Shown one piece after another: positions 1 through 9,900 of a DNA stretch of 64,000 nt. This stretch comes from Acanthacorydalis orientalis. Its lineage: Eukaryota > Arthropoda > Insecta > Megaloptera > Corydalidae. Location of the stretch: positions 6,680,274-6,744,273 of the forward strand of contig CM068325.1 of the NCBI GenBank assembly GCA_034766995.1, read 5' to 3'. A model generated the notes under the pieces. It did no database searches. It was given only the letters and a program-made list of their open reading frames with translations, and had not been told where the DNA came from. How positions within the stretch are numbered: position 1 is the first letter of the stretch; every line of letters starts with the position of its first letter. The position numbers were made by a program, and so were the translations under genes.

Positions 1-379
1 TTTGAAAGAGATAGACCGCAATTTTCTTCCTACCGATCGAGTGCGAATGACGGATCTGCGACTCGAACGAATGAGGATAATGTAAGAATTCGATTGACGA
101 ACACGAAACGTTCCGATCGTCGACGGAAAAGTTCTCTCGGTAATTTTTAAAGAAGAGCACGCGATTGTTTAAAGCAACAATCGTCGTCTCGAATGTTTCA
201 AGCGATGAAACTGAATTGAATCGAAACGTTAAAACGATGATCTGTCGGAGACAGGTCCGGAGAACGAAGGTGGGCGTAGTGGGATTCTATCATCCGGTTC
301 GTTCGATCATTCCGGTGGCATCTGTGTGACGCGCGTTGCTAAGGAGAAGAATCCGGCCTGTTCGATTCGGTAAGGTGTG
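1..379. other. Left-edge non-coding sequence
   Basis: No gene, RNA or clear repeat is recognisable here. The sequence is of mixed composition with many CGA/TCG words. It could be intron or upstream sequence of the pacifastin gene whose last exon follows the tandem array, but no exon could be tied to that gene. Confidence 0.4.
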
Positions 380-1580
380 CCGTAAAGTATGCAACTTATC
401 GCGCACTGTTTTTCAATTCCCTATTCCTGTAAACTATGCAACTTATCGCGCACTGTTTATCAATTCCCTATTCCTGTAAACTATGCAACTTATCGCGCAC
501 TGTTTATCAATTCCCAATTCCTGTAAACTATGCAACTTATCGCGCACTGTTTTTCAATTCCCTGTTCCTGTAAACTATGCAACTTATCGCGCACTGTTTT
601 TCAAATCCCTTTTCCTGTAAACTATGCAACTTATCGCGCACTGTTTTTCAATTCCCTATCCTGTAAACTATGCAACTTATCGCGCACTGTTTATCAATTC
701 CCAATTCCTGTAAACTATGCAACTTATCGCGCACTGTTTTTCAATTCCCTCATCCTGTAAACTATGCAACTTAACGCGCACTGTTTTTCAATTCCCTATT
801 CCTGTAAACTATGCAACTTATCGCGCACTGTTTATCAATTCCCTATTCCTGTAAACTATGCAACTTATCGCGCACTGTTTTTCAATTCCCTCTTCCTGTA
901 AACTATGCAACTTATCGCGCACTGTTTATCAATTCCCTATTCCTGTAAACTATGCAACTTATCGCGCACTGTTTATCAATTCCCTATTCCTGTAAACTAT
1001 GCAACTTATCGCGCACTGTTTTTCAATTCCCTTTTCCTGTAAACTATGCAACTTATCGCGCACTGTTTTTCAATTCCCTATTCCTGTAAACTATGCAACT
1101 TATCGCGCACAGTTTTTCAATTCCCTATACCTGTAAACTATGCAACTTAACGCGCACTGGTTTTCAATTCCTATTCCTGTAAACTATGCAACTTATCGCG
1201 CACAGTTTTTCAATTCCCTGTCCCTGTAAACTATGCAACTTATCGCGCACAGTTTTCCAATTCCCGCATCCTGTAAACTATGCAACTTATCGCGCACTGT
1301 TTTTCAATTCCCGCATCCTGTAAACTATGCAACTTATCCCGCACAGTTTTTCAATTCCCTTATCCTGTAAACTATGCAACTTATCGCGCACAGTTTTTCA
1401 ATTCCCTATTCCTGTAAACTATGCAACTTATCGCGCACAGTTTTTCAATTCCCTTATCCTGTAAACTATGCAACTTATCTCGCACAGTTTTTCAATTCCC
1501 TGTTCCTGTAAACTATGCAACTTATCGCGCACTGTTTTTCAATTCCCTGTTTCCCGTAAAGTATGCAACTTATGGTACAT
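380..1580. repeat. 47-48 bp minisatellite array, ~25 copies
   Basis: Head-to-tail copies of a 47-48 bp unit built around GCAACTTATCGCGCACTG, followed by a T-rich stretch and CCTGTAAACTATG. Copies differ by single substitutions (CACTG/CACAG, TTTTTC/TTTATC) and by the length of a short linker, so the array is fairly homogeneous. The small ORFs inside it are the same unit translated repeatedly and are not genes. The array ends about 400 bp before the recognisable pacifastin exon, so it lies in an upstream intron or in 5' flanking DNA of that gene. Confidence 0.93.
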
Positions 1581-1987
1581 TTACACTTTCCGAGTCCTTG
1601 TCAATATTTCTCTCCTGTTATCGTTTCGGCGGGATTTGAGAGGTTGCAGTGAATGGTGCCGCTTGCCGACCAGGACCCAAATCCAAAACGGTAAAACTTA
1701 TTGCTACCGCACCGACCTGACGGTAGGGAGAACGCATTCCATCGTTCAGAAAATCGTTGATAGTCGTAAACACGATTGAATCGTGAAAAATAAACCCGGT
1801 CGTGGAAGAAGAAAAAATCGAACGATCGACAACCTGTTATAGGAGAGATAAACGACGATTTTTTCCTACAGAGTGTACCGAAAGTACGGGTCCGACGTGA
1901 TCTCCCCGATCGACGGACGTGCATCGGTGGAGACGATCCGCCATGTTTCGAGGAACGACGGACGTACAGGGATTTTTTTCGTTACAG

Positions 1988-2262
1988 GCGCGGAACGCGG
2001 ACGTAAGGGGTTCTGCAAGCCGGGCGCGGAGGTCCCCAGCGACGACGGGTGCAACCACTGCGTGTGCAACGAGCAGGGGACCGACACGTACAGGTGCACG
2101 TTCCTCGCATGCTTCGATCAGCAGACCGTGAATCCCGAGCATAAGGGGAGCGAGGGGTACTGCGAGCCGGGGGCGGAGCTGGTGACGGGATCGAAGTGCA
2201 CGATTTGTTACTGTAACGCGGACGGCACGGACAAGAAGTGCATGTCGATACCGTGCATATAA
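1988..2262 (+). CDS. Pacifastin-type serine protease inhibitor, last coding exon
   Basis: The exon encodes two pacifastin light-chain domains, small three-disulfide secreted inhibitors of trypsin/chymotrypsin-like serine proteases that act in arthropod haemolymph. Domain 1 fits the family pattern C-x11-C-N-x-C-x-C-x3-G-x5-C-T-x3-C, with reactive-site region CTFLAC. Domain 2 is C-x11-C-T-x-C-x-C-x3-G-x4-C-M-x3-C, keeping all six cysteines but replacing the usual Asn and Thr. The start is set by a strong acceptor, a T-rich tract ending TTACAG at 1987, giving a phase-1 exon. An alternative longer exon from 1872 is also open. The stop TAA is at 2260-2262. No signal peptide is visible, so upstream exons are missing or not recognisable. 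If P1 follows the Thr, the Phe in domain 1 would favour chymotrypsin-like targets (inference). Confidence 0.85.
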
Positions 2263-2560
2263 CGAGACGACGAAAGCGTTTATTGTTCGACTGGCGATAC
2301 AGGGTGGTCCGAAACAGGTTTCCGGCGCGTTGTGTTTCTCTCTCGTTTAGAAAAATGAAGATCGACCGATCGAATTCTGTGAACACTCATGTCATATAAT
2401 CATGTATAGTATTTGGTAGATTTGCACACGGCACACTGATGGGCGTCGCCGTCTAGAATAGTAGAAAAGGGTGCGTTGGAGAGTAGTTGAAGGGTGCAAT
2501 AGATATAAAACGAATGTATTGTTTGTATGTGAATAAATATTGTTGTCATGTATAAAATAT
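2263..2560 (+). promoter_or_regulatory. 3' UTR and polyadenylation signal of the pacifastin gene
   Basis: A canonical AATAAA lies at 2532-2537, followed by a GT/T-rich stretch, about 270 bp after the pacifastin stop codon. This is a plausible 3' end for that transcript. Confidence 0.6.
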
Positions 2561-2683
2561 TAACCGTTATTCATCCCCATCGACCTGAAAGTGAATTCTA
2601 GCACGGTAGCAGAGCGTGGTTAATGAAAAAGACAACAGGAAGAAAGCGAATCTGGCACAACAGGAGCGAGGAACGAAGGCAAG

Positions 2684-3330
2684 ATGGCGTACATGAAAAT
2701 CGATGGAATAACGATACCGACTTTCGATCGATCCGAGAGTGTGCGAATCGGAAAAAGAAGCACGCCGGAGTTCCTGGAATATAAAGAGTGTTCGGAAAGG
2801 GAGAATCTATTCCATGCCGCGCATGGAATAGATTGGACACAAGATATAGAAAAAGGTCGATTTTAACGGGATCTACGGACTGTACGCAGGAGTGAACTGG
2901 AAGGAAAGATGTGTCGGGAGTGACGAGATCGTTCGACGAATTCGAGAGAGCGGCAGACGGAGTCGAAGCTGCCCGACGAGCACAGGTAAGCGAACAAGAA
3001 AAATCGAGGTGCACGACGGAGGCGCCACCACAGATATATAGCCACTCGGGAGATTTAATTGATGCGGTGCCGGAACAAGGAAAAAAGTGTCGAATGTTTG
3101 GAAAGTGAAATGAAACTGAACGGTTCGGAAGAGAGGAATCGAAGTGGGAGGAGTGAAGGGAATGCAAGCAAGTCGAATGGAATTGGAAAGGGAATTGCTA
3201 CAATCTGAACGGGAGGACGGAGCCGAATTGGGAGTGTTATTAGGGTATGGAGGAGTAGGATACGAAGCACTTGCGGATAACGGGATGATCGATGCGAGAC
3301 GTGCAGGTGCGGTAGAAGGAAATATTAAGC
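2684..3330 (+). other. Unrecognised ORF-like segment, possibly degraded retroelement coding sequence
   Basis: Three partial open frames follow one another on the + strand (2684-2866, 2911-3108, 3144-3330) with purine-rich, charged translations (many E, R, K). I recognise no domain. The frame changes and stops suggest a decayed coding sequence, perhaps a gag-like ORF, but a real exon with unknown introns cannot be excluded: GTAAG-type donors occur near 2985 and 3330. A perfect 14-bp-arm palindrome sits inside at 2804-2834. The long minus-strand ORF over the same bases looks like a shadow. Confidence 0.25.
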
Positions 3331-3349
3331 CTGTAAGTTTCAAAGATAC

Positions 3350-3371
3350 GAGTATATATATATATATATAA

Positions 3372-3430
<59 letters not shown>
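3350..3430. repeat. (TA)n microsatellite
   Basis: Almost pure TA dinucleotide run interrupted by AAATACA and GTA steps. It is one of six TA tracts in the window. Confidence 0.95.
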
Positions 3431-4250
3431 AACACTTCAACGACCGGGCCCGCCAACCGGTGTCCAAAATAAAACCAGTGTCATGTTAGAATTAGATGTG
3501 TTGGATTATGTGCATGCAAAAGTGTCGCCATTGAAGTGTGTCGGTGGCGATAGACGAGGGTTGATTGTCGAATGTTTATATGTTTAATATAGTTTAAGAA
3601 AAATATACTTTGTTAGATTATGTGTATGCACAAATGTTCTTGTTATCTGCGTATACAATGTAAGAGAGGTATATGGTACTGACCTTTCTGCGAAATTAAG
3701 AAAAGATAAAGGATGGGCTCGATGAAAGAGTCTTAACAGGCAGGTCATACTCAGAAGGACACATGGTTTGTTGTATCCTTTGTACATATTTGTTACAACT
3801 GTAAACGGCAGTATCGTCCCTGCGTGACCAGTGAGTGCATCGTTTCTTGTATTATTTTTCGCTCACTAAATTGTTATAGTTTTTGGTCACAATAAATCTT
3901 CTTTTGATTATTTAATATATATTTTATAATAATTATTCTTGAGTTTCTTTATTTTCACAAACTCAATATTTTAAACCCGTTCCTTAATAAAACAAGATGT
4001 TTGTGCAAAAAATCCGTATTTTCGTATTAAACTATAAAAATATAGATGTTCAGTGACGAACAACGAATCAAACTATCAGGTGCGAATTGTCGAGAGGTTT
4101 CGAATATGCGACGGCGGTCCCGGAAGTACCCCCGACCCAAAGAAGAAAGCACAACATCGGTTCAGTCCGACACGCCGTAATGTGTTGAACTGAGATATTG
4201 TCCCAGGCCTGACACATATATTGGGCTCGAACGGAAGACTGTAGAGTTTC

Positions 4251-4251
<1 letters not shown>
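3431..4251. other. Interspersed non-coding DNA between TA tracts
   Basis: No gene recognised. A stretch near 3545-3570 (GTTGATTGTCGAAT) recurs near 5655, and a stretch at 4113-4140 (GGTCCCGGAAGTACC core) recurs in reverse complement at 6035-6064. These are probably fragments of one old dispersed element, perhaps an LTR or retroelement end, interrupted by the TA tracts and the LINE. Confidence 0.35.

Positions 4252-4280
<29 letters not shown>
4252..4280. repeat. (TA)n microsatellite at the 3' end of the LINE
   Basis: About 29 bp of TA directly abutting the GATGAT-type tail of the reverse-oriented LINE. Confidence 0.9.
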
Positions 4281-4281
<1 letters not shown>

Positions 4282-5525
4282 CATCATCTTCAGCCCATGT
4301 CAATCCACTGCTGGATAAAGGCCTCTTCCATGATTTTCCATTTTGTTCGATTCAGTGCCTCTCTTTTCCACAGTTTTCCAATAAAGTTTTTAATATCCTC
4401 GTCCCATCTGTTCATTGGTCTCTTTCTCGGTCTTTTCATATTCCTCGGTTCCCAGTCAATAATTTCTCTTGTCCATCGGTTGTCTTCTCTTCTTGCGATA
4501 TGTCCTGCCCATTTCCATTTCAGACTCTTTACTCTTCTTATTATATCTGTGACTCCTGTTTGTTTTCGTATCCATTCTATTCTCTTTCTATCTCTTCTTG
4601 TTATTCCCAACATGCATCGTTCCATACTTCGTTGTGTTGTTTGGAGTCTCTGAACTATTTTGGCGTTAAGCACCCATGTTTCGCTGCCGTAGGTAAGGAC
4701 CGGTGGTACACACTGATCGAATACTTTTTTCTTTAAACAGAGTGGGATTGTTGATTTAAATATCGAGGCGTTTCGTCCGAAAGAGCTCCATCCCATTTTT
4801 ATTCTCCTATTTACTTCTTCCGTGAATGATCCATCTCTGTTGATAAGCTGGCCTAGATAAACATATTTCAGGACTTCTTCTATTTCCGTTCCTTTTATTT
4901 CAATTTTCTTCGGACATGCAAACGCATTGAACAGTACTTTTGTCTTTGTATGATTCATGTCGAGGCCGATTTTTCGACTGGCATCGTTTAGTTCTTCTAT
5001 CCTCTTTTGCAACTCCTCCGGAGTATTTGCGAAAATAACTATATCATCGGCAAACCTGAGATGGTTTAATCTCTCGCCCTTTATTTCGATTCCTTTGTCC
5101 TCCCAGTCGAGCGATTTGAATACTTCTTCTAAGGCCGCAGTGAACAATTTCGGAGAAATTGCATCTCCCTGTCTTACACCTTTCTCGATTTTTATCTTTC
5201 TTGTTTCTTCATGTAGCTTCACCGACATCGTTGCTTTTTCATAGATGTTATCTAGCAGCTCGATAGATGTGCCCTCTATGCCCTGGTTCTTCAGTGCAGA
5301 TATTACCGACAGGGTGGTGATGGAGTCGAAAGCCTCCTCGTAGTCTATAAATCCAAGACACGCCGGTATTCGGTATCCATTTGACCGGCCTATTACTTCT
5401 CTCACTACTTGAATATGATCCATTGTACTAAATCCGGTTCTAAATCCTGCTTGTTCCCTTGGTTGGGCGAAATCTAGTTGCACTTGTAGACGTTTCGAAA
5501 TTATTTTTGTAAAGATCTTATAGAT

Positions 5526-5530
<5 letters not shown>
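4281..5530 (-). mobile_element. 5'-truncated RTE-like non-LTR retrotransposon (LINE)
   Basis: A minus-strand LINE about 1.25 kb long. Its 3' end is a very short UTR running into GATGATGA repeats, typical of RTE-type elements, and it lies against a (TA)n tract. The 5' end is cut inside the reverse transcriptase domain, also against a (TA)n tract at 5531-5560, so the copy is embedded in TA microsatellite. A second copy of the same 3' end is at 6074-6307. Subfamily assignment rests on overall resemblance, not on alignment. Confidence 0.8.
4290..5530 (-). pseudogene. LINE reverse transcriptase, 5'-truncated but open frame
   Basis: The single open frame has the reverse transcriptase boxes in order: the GFRTGFSTMDHI region, box A FIDYEEAFDS with its catalytic Asp, the KGVRQGDAISPKLF box, and the catalytic FADD box (RFADDIVIF). 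KYVYLGQLI and the C-terminal LTYGSETW and WAGHIARR regions of insect endonuclease-reverse transcriptases follow. The endonuclease domain and the N-terminal RT are missing. The first residues of the open frame beyond 5530 are only translated TA repeat. The frame has no internal stop, suggesting a fairly young insertion, but without its N-terminus it cannot act autonomously. Confidence 0.85.

Positions 5531-5560
<30 letters not shown>
5531..5560. repeat. (TA)n microsatellite at the truncated 5' end of the LINE
   Basis: TA dinucleotide tract immediately beyond the truncation point of the LINE. It mirrors the one at 4252-4280. Confidence 0.9.
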
Positions 5561-5563
<3 letters not shown>

Positions 5564-6073
5564 GCGGCCAAGCTACAGACAACAATGGAACGATGTACGG
5601 TGTCGGTGCGTGCGAGAGTGTGGCGATTGTAGTGGTTGAAACGACAATCAGACGTTGATTGTCGAATATTTTTATTTAAAAAGATTGTTTGTCGGGCGAA
5701 TGGAAAGTCTGTTTGTGCGCTCGCTGAATTGAGACGGATAAAGAGTGGGGAGACTGCATCGAAAAAGATCATTACGGGTTTCGGGATGAATGAGTGCGGA
5801 CGTAGGACGGGAAAAGAAAACGAGTTTCGGTTGTGTGCGTTCGGTTAAACGACGAACTCGAATATAGTGCATCATTAAAAAATGCCATGGTTTTTCATTT
5901 AACCCGACTTCTGCTGCACTACCACTGTGCACCCCCACACACATATATATATATATATATAAAAGTGTATAGAGCTGAAAGGAGATTATGTTGAAATATA
6001 AATATATTTTTTTCCGAAATTTTTGTGTTTTCTTTGTTGGGTCGGGTACTTCTGGGACCACCCTCATATATAT
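5561..6073. other. Non-coding DNA with fragments related to 3431-4251
   Basis: No gene recognised. The segment contains a short TA tract (5943-5962), the GTTGATTGTCGAAT motif shared with 3548, and at 6035-6064 the reverse complement of the GGTCCCGGAAGTACC core at 4113. Probably remains of the same dispersed element. Confidence 0.35.
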
Positions 6074-6307
6074 ATGTCATCATCATCATCATCATCTTCA
6101 GCCCCTGTCAATCCACTGCTGGATAAAGGCCTCTTCCATGATTTTCCATTTTGTTCGATTCAGTGCCTCTCTTTTCCACAGTTTTCCAATAAAGTTTTTA
6201 ATATCCTTATCCCATCTGTTCATTGATCTCTTTCTCGGTCTTTTCATATTCCTTGGTTCCCAGTCAATAATTTCTTTTGTCCATCGGTTGTCTTCTTTTC
6301 TTGCGAC
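6074..6307 (-). mobile_element. 3'-end fragment of the same RTE-like LINE
   Basis: About 230 bp nearly identical to 4281-4500, including the GATGATGAT tail (seven units here, about two in the longer copy). Homology stops at the edge of the palindrome starting at 6311. It is either a severely 5'-truncated insertion or a copy cut by that palindrome. Confidence 0.85.
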
Positions 6308-6310
6308 ATC

Positions 6311-6355
6311 GACGGTGCCATATCTTGACTTCCTCGCTAGGAAAATGTGTAGAAG

Positions 6356-6429
<74 letters not shown>

Positions 6430-6474
6430 CTTCTACACATTTTCCTAGCGAGGAAGTCAAGATATGGCACCGTC
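6311..6474. repeat. 164-bp palindrome: 48-bp inverted arms around (TA)n
   Basis: Arms 6311-6358 and 6427-6474 are exact reverse complements, starting GACGGTGCCATATC and ending in the complement of it. The 68-bp centre is TA repeat, itself self-complementary, so the whole stretch can fold as one hairpin. It could be a MITE/foldback element, but no target-site duplication is evident. It could also be a local inversion or an assembly snap-back. Confidence 0.9.
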
Positions 6475-6629
6475 AGACAGCAAGATTGCCAATAATACAG
6501 TTAAAGTCTAGAGATAATGGGGATTCGATCCCAAGGCCCGACAACTCGAGTCGAGAATACCGAGAAAACTGAAAGTATCGGACGGAAACATAAAACGGTC
6601 AAAAAAAATCTACGACGTCGTTTCCGTCG

Positions 6630-6871
6630 GAAATAGCCTCGTCTCAGCCGCCGCGCGGCCGAGCGACGCCCGCTCCGACATTCGGAGCGGTCGCGACGGC
6701 GACGGCGACGACACGCCCGACTCGACGAGTCCGGTCGCCACGGAAACGAAACAGCATCGACCAAACGTCAACAGTCCGCGCCCGTGTGTCGGTTCGCTGT
6801 GTCGTTTGGGTCTTCGTTACGGTCGCAGTCGAGTGATTTCTGTGTGGATTTCTCATCCGTTTCGCGTGAGA
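6630..6871 (+). promoter_or_regulatory. CpG-rich promoter/5' UTR region of the dynein gene
   Basis: Bases 6630-6960 are much richer in CG dinucleotides than the flanking AT-rich DNA and run into the first coding exon. No TATA box or clear initiator could be assigned. A perfect 8-bp-stem hairpin (CGCTCCGA/TCGGAGCG with a 3-nt loop) lies at 6671-6689. The first ATG in the dynein frame is 6872, with a purine at -3. The frame is open upstream for some distance, so the start is probable but not forced. Confidence 0.45.
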
Positions 6872-6966
6872 ATGAGCAGGGACGTGTCCGGTCGATCGAC
6901 GAGCGTCGACGCGACGCCCGGAATGATCGGGAAGATGATCATACAGCCGCCGAAGAGGTACCAGAG
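6872..6966 (+). CDS. Dynein heavy chain exon 1 (start codon)
   Basis: Encodes residues 1-32, beginning [12 protein letters not shown] and ending KRYQR. It ends at donor GTGAGT (6967) in phase 2. It is the first ATG in frame and sits in the CpG-rich block. The sequence is poorly conserved in the family, so the start rests on splicing continuity with exon 2, which restores an Arg codon across the junction. Confidence 0.75.
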
Positions 6967-9900
6967 GTGAGTGGCGCGTCTCAGTCGTCGTCGGACGTGT
7001 CCGGCGACGAAATTCCGATCGAAACGGTGTCCAGGAATCGTTTCTGTGCGATTCAAACGAAGCTCGATTTCCAGATTTTCGTACTGAAATCTTGTCGGGT
7101 CTGTTGTTACAGAAAATCGCTCGGTTTGATTGAAAATCTTGAAATTGAAGCAGAACAGTGGCTTGTGAATCGATTTAGTGCGACTTTATGGTATTTTCTA
7201 GTTGAATTTTCCAATTTCCATCGAAAAACCTTGTCATTTTTCCACGTTCAAGTCGATTTTTCCCCGTTTTGTACGAATTAGGTGTTTTTTTTTTCAAGTC
7301 TGTCCTAGAAAATCGCTTGGTTTCATTGAAAATCTTGAAATTGAAGCAGAATCGTGGCTTGTGAATCGATTTAGTGCGACTTTATGGAATTTCATAACTG
7401 ATTTTACAGATTTTCATCCGAAAATCTTGTCATATCTCCACGTTCGTGTCGATTCCTCCTAGTTTTGTACGAATTAAGTCTGTTTTTCCAGAAAATCGAT
7501 TGTTTCATTGAAAATCTTGAAATTGATGCAAAATCGTAGCTTGTGAATCGATTTAGTGCGACTTTATAGAATTTCTTAGCTGATTTTACGGATTTTCATC
7601 CGAAAATCTTGTCATATCTCCACCTTCAGAACGATTCCACCCCGTTTTGCACGAAACAAGTCCTTTTTTCATGTCTATTTTTCCAGAAAATCACCTGATT
7701 TTATTGAAAATCTTGAAATTGAAGCAGAATTGTAGCTTGTGAATCAATCTTGTGTGACTTTCTGGAATTTCTTAGCTGATTTTACAGATTTTCATCCGAA
7801 AACCTTGTCATATCTCCACGTTCAGGTCGAATCGGCTCCGTTTTGTATGAATTAGGTCTGTTCTTCCAGAAAGTCGCTTGATTTCATTGAAAATCTTAAA
7901 ATTAAAGCAGAATTTCAATTTTTGAATCAATTTAGTGCGACTTTATGGAATTTCCTTGCTAAATTTTCCAGTTTCCATCCAAAACCCTTTTCATAGTTCC
8001 ACGTTCGTGTCGATTCTTCTCTGTTTTGTAGGAATTAGATCTGTTTTTCAAGTCTTTTCTTCCATAAAATCGCTCGGTTTCATTGAAAATCTTGAAATTG
8101 AATCAAAATCGTAGCTTGCGAATCGATTTAGTGTGACTTTCTGGAATTTCCGAGCTAACTTTACAGAATTTCGTCCAAAGATCTTGTCATATCACCACGT
8201 TCAGGTCGATTTCACCCCATTTTGCATGAAACAAGTCCGTTTTTCAAGTCTGTTTTTCCAGAAAATCACCTGATTTTATTGAAAATCTTGAAATTGAAGC
8301 AAAACCTTAGTTCATGAATCGATTCAGTGCATCTTTCCGGAATTTCCTAACTGACTTTACAGATTTCCATCCAAAAACCTTATCATATCTCCACGTTTAG
8401 GCCGATCCCTCTCCATTTTATACGAATTAAGTCACTTTTTCAGGTCAATTCTTCCAGAAAAACCGATTTATCGCTAGATTTTATCGAAAACCTTGAAACT
8501 GTTCCCGAAAATCGCCCGAATTCGTCGGAATTTCCCGCCATCTTCCCGAATCTCTTCCTCTCGACATCATTCAGTTTCAATTTCTGCAGATTTCATCCCT
8601 GATTCATACATGCACACGTTTCAGTCTTTCAAAATTCAACAGTCTTGAACATTTTCCATCCCGTGCTCAGGTCCTACCCAACTAAATCGTAGTTAAGGAC
8701 CATGCTCTCCTCTAAAATCACTCGAATTCGTTCAGTGACCTCTTCAATGGCCACAATGTCTTCTCCACGACACTTTTTAGTAGATCTCGACGCGAATTTC
8801 CACACTTTCAAGTCTTACTCTGAATCATTGAAGAAATCTCTCCCTGTTTCCCAATATTTTCCAACCGACTTCTTCCTATCTGATGAATTCCATGCCTCTT
8901 TCGTGCCACTTTCATAGAGAACCCGATCTAATAAACACATGCGTTTGACATTTCCAGACATCCGAACATGATTCCATTCCACGTACCGCATAAGAAGCTG
9001 CTAGAGAAGATTGAATTCAAGAAAGAACAGCCGGAACCACTGGTAAGTACATCTCACTCATACAGACATTCGATCGTCGATCAGTCGATCGAAGAACTCG
9101 AACGGTGTTCGAAAAAATCGACCTGGAGCATCCAGATCGATCGTCGATCCTGCTGAAAGCTTTCTGAATCGTTCGATCATTTCCGGAAGCCTTAATGATC
9201 GACACATGACATTTCCACAATCTCTGGTTCGATTTCCAGACCGATAGATCGTTAAATTCGTTCAGAAATCGTTGGAAATCTTCCAAACGATTTCACAAAT
9301 CGATTCCAGGGACTGGAAGGTGTGTCCCTTCGTTTTTCTGATCGCTAGAGTCTTGTAAAACGAATATAGATCATTGTGACGATCTAGTAAGCACAGCTAG
9401 ATCACTTGAATCCGAGTAAATCTTGTAGAACTTTCAAAGAGATATCGAGGATGCAAGGAATCATTTTAGAAGGCACTCGGGTCGATTTTATCGCGTGCGA
9501 CGCATTTCCAGAGATCTGTAGCTGTTGATCTTTTCGATTTCAGGCAGGTTTGAGACACCGTCAGAAGCGGCTCCGCAAGCAGAAGATCGACGACGTTGAG
9601 AGGTATCCGTTGAGGAAGATGTCCCGTGTCACGAGTCTCGAGGAGATGGATGCGACGGCGTACGGTAAATCGTTGTAGATCGTTGGGGGGGGGGGGGGGA
9701 GGCGCCTGTGGACGCACGGCGCTGTGACTTGCGGCGATAGATCCGCGCAAACTTGTCCGTTTCTAGATAGTCTTCGGTTCGGTGTAGCTTTTCGGTTCGA
9801 TTCTGGATCGTTTCGTCCAGGAAAACACTTGATCTGCTTGTCACATGAGACGTTTGGGATCCGAACATAATCTTTATTAGATTTCTTGTGATTTAGAGAG

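Noticed and set aside
380..1580. CRISPR-like array
   Set aside because: The whole unit repeats with no variable spacers, and the genes around it are eukaryotic and intron-containing.
1421..1779. Small + strand ORFs at the end of the 47-bp array as an upstream pacifastin exon
   Set aside because: A CRPG-like string occurs in one frame near 1650, but the cysteine pattern does not continue and the frame stops. Mostly repeat translation.
2598..3343. Minus-strand ORFs (up to 189 codons) opposite the 2684-3330 segment
   Set aside because: No domain, biased composition expected from the complement of a purine-rich strand, and no supporting splice or start context.
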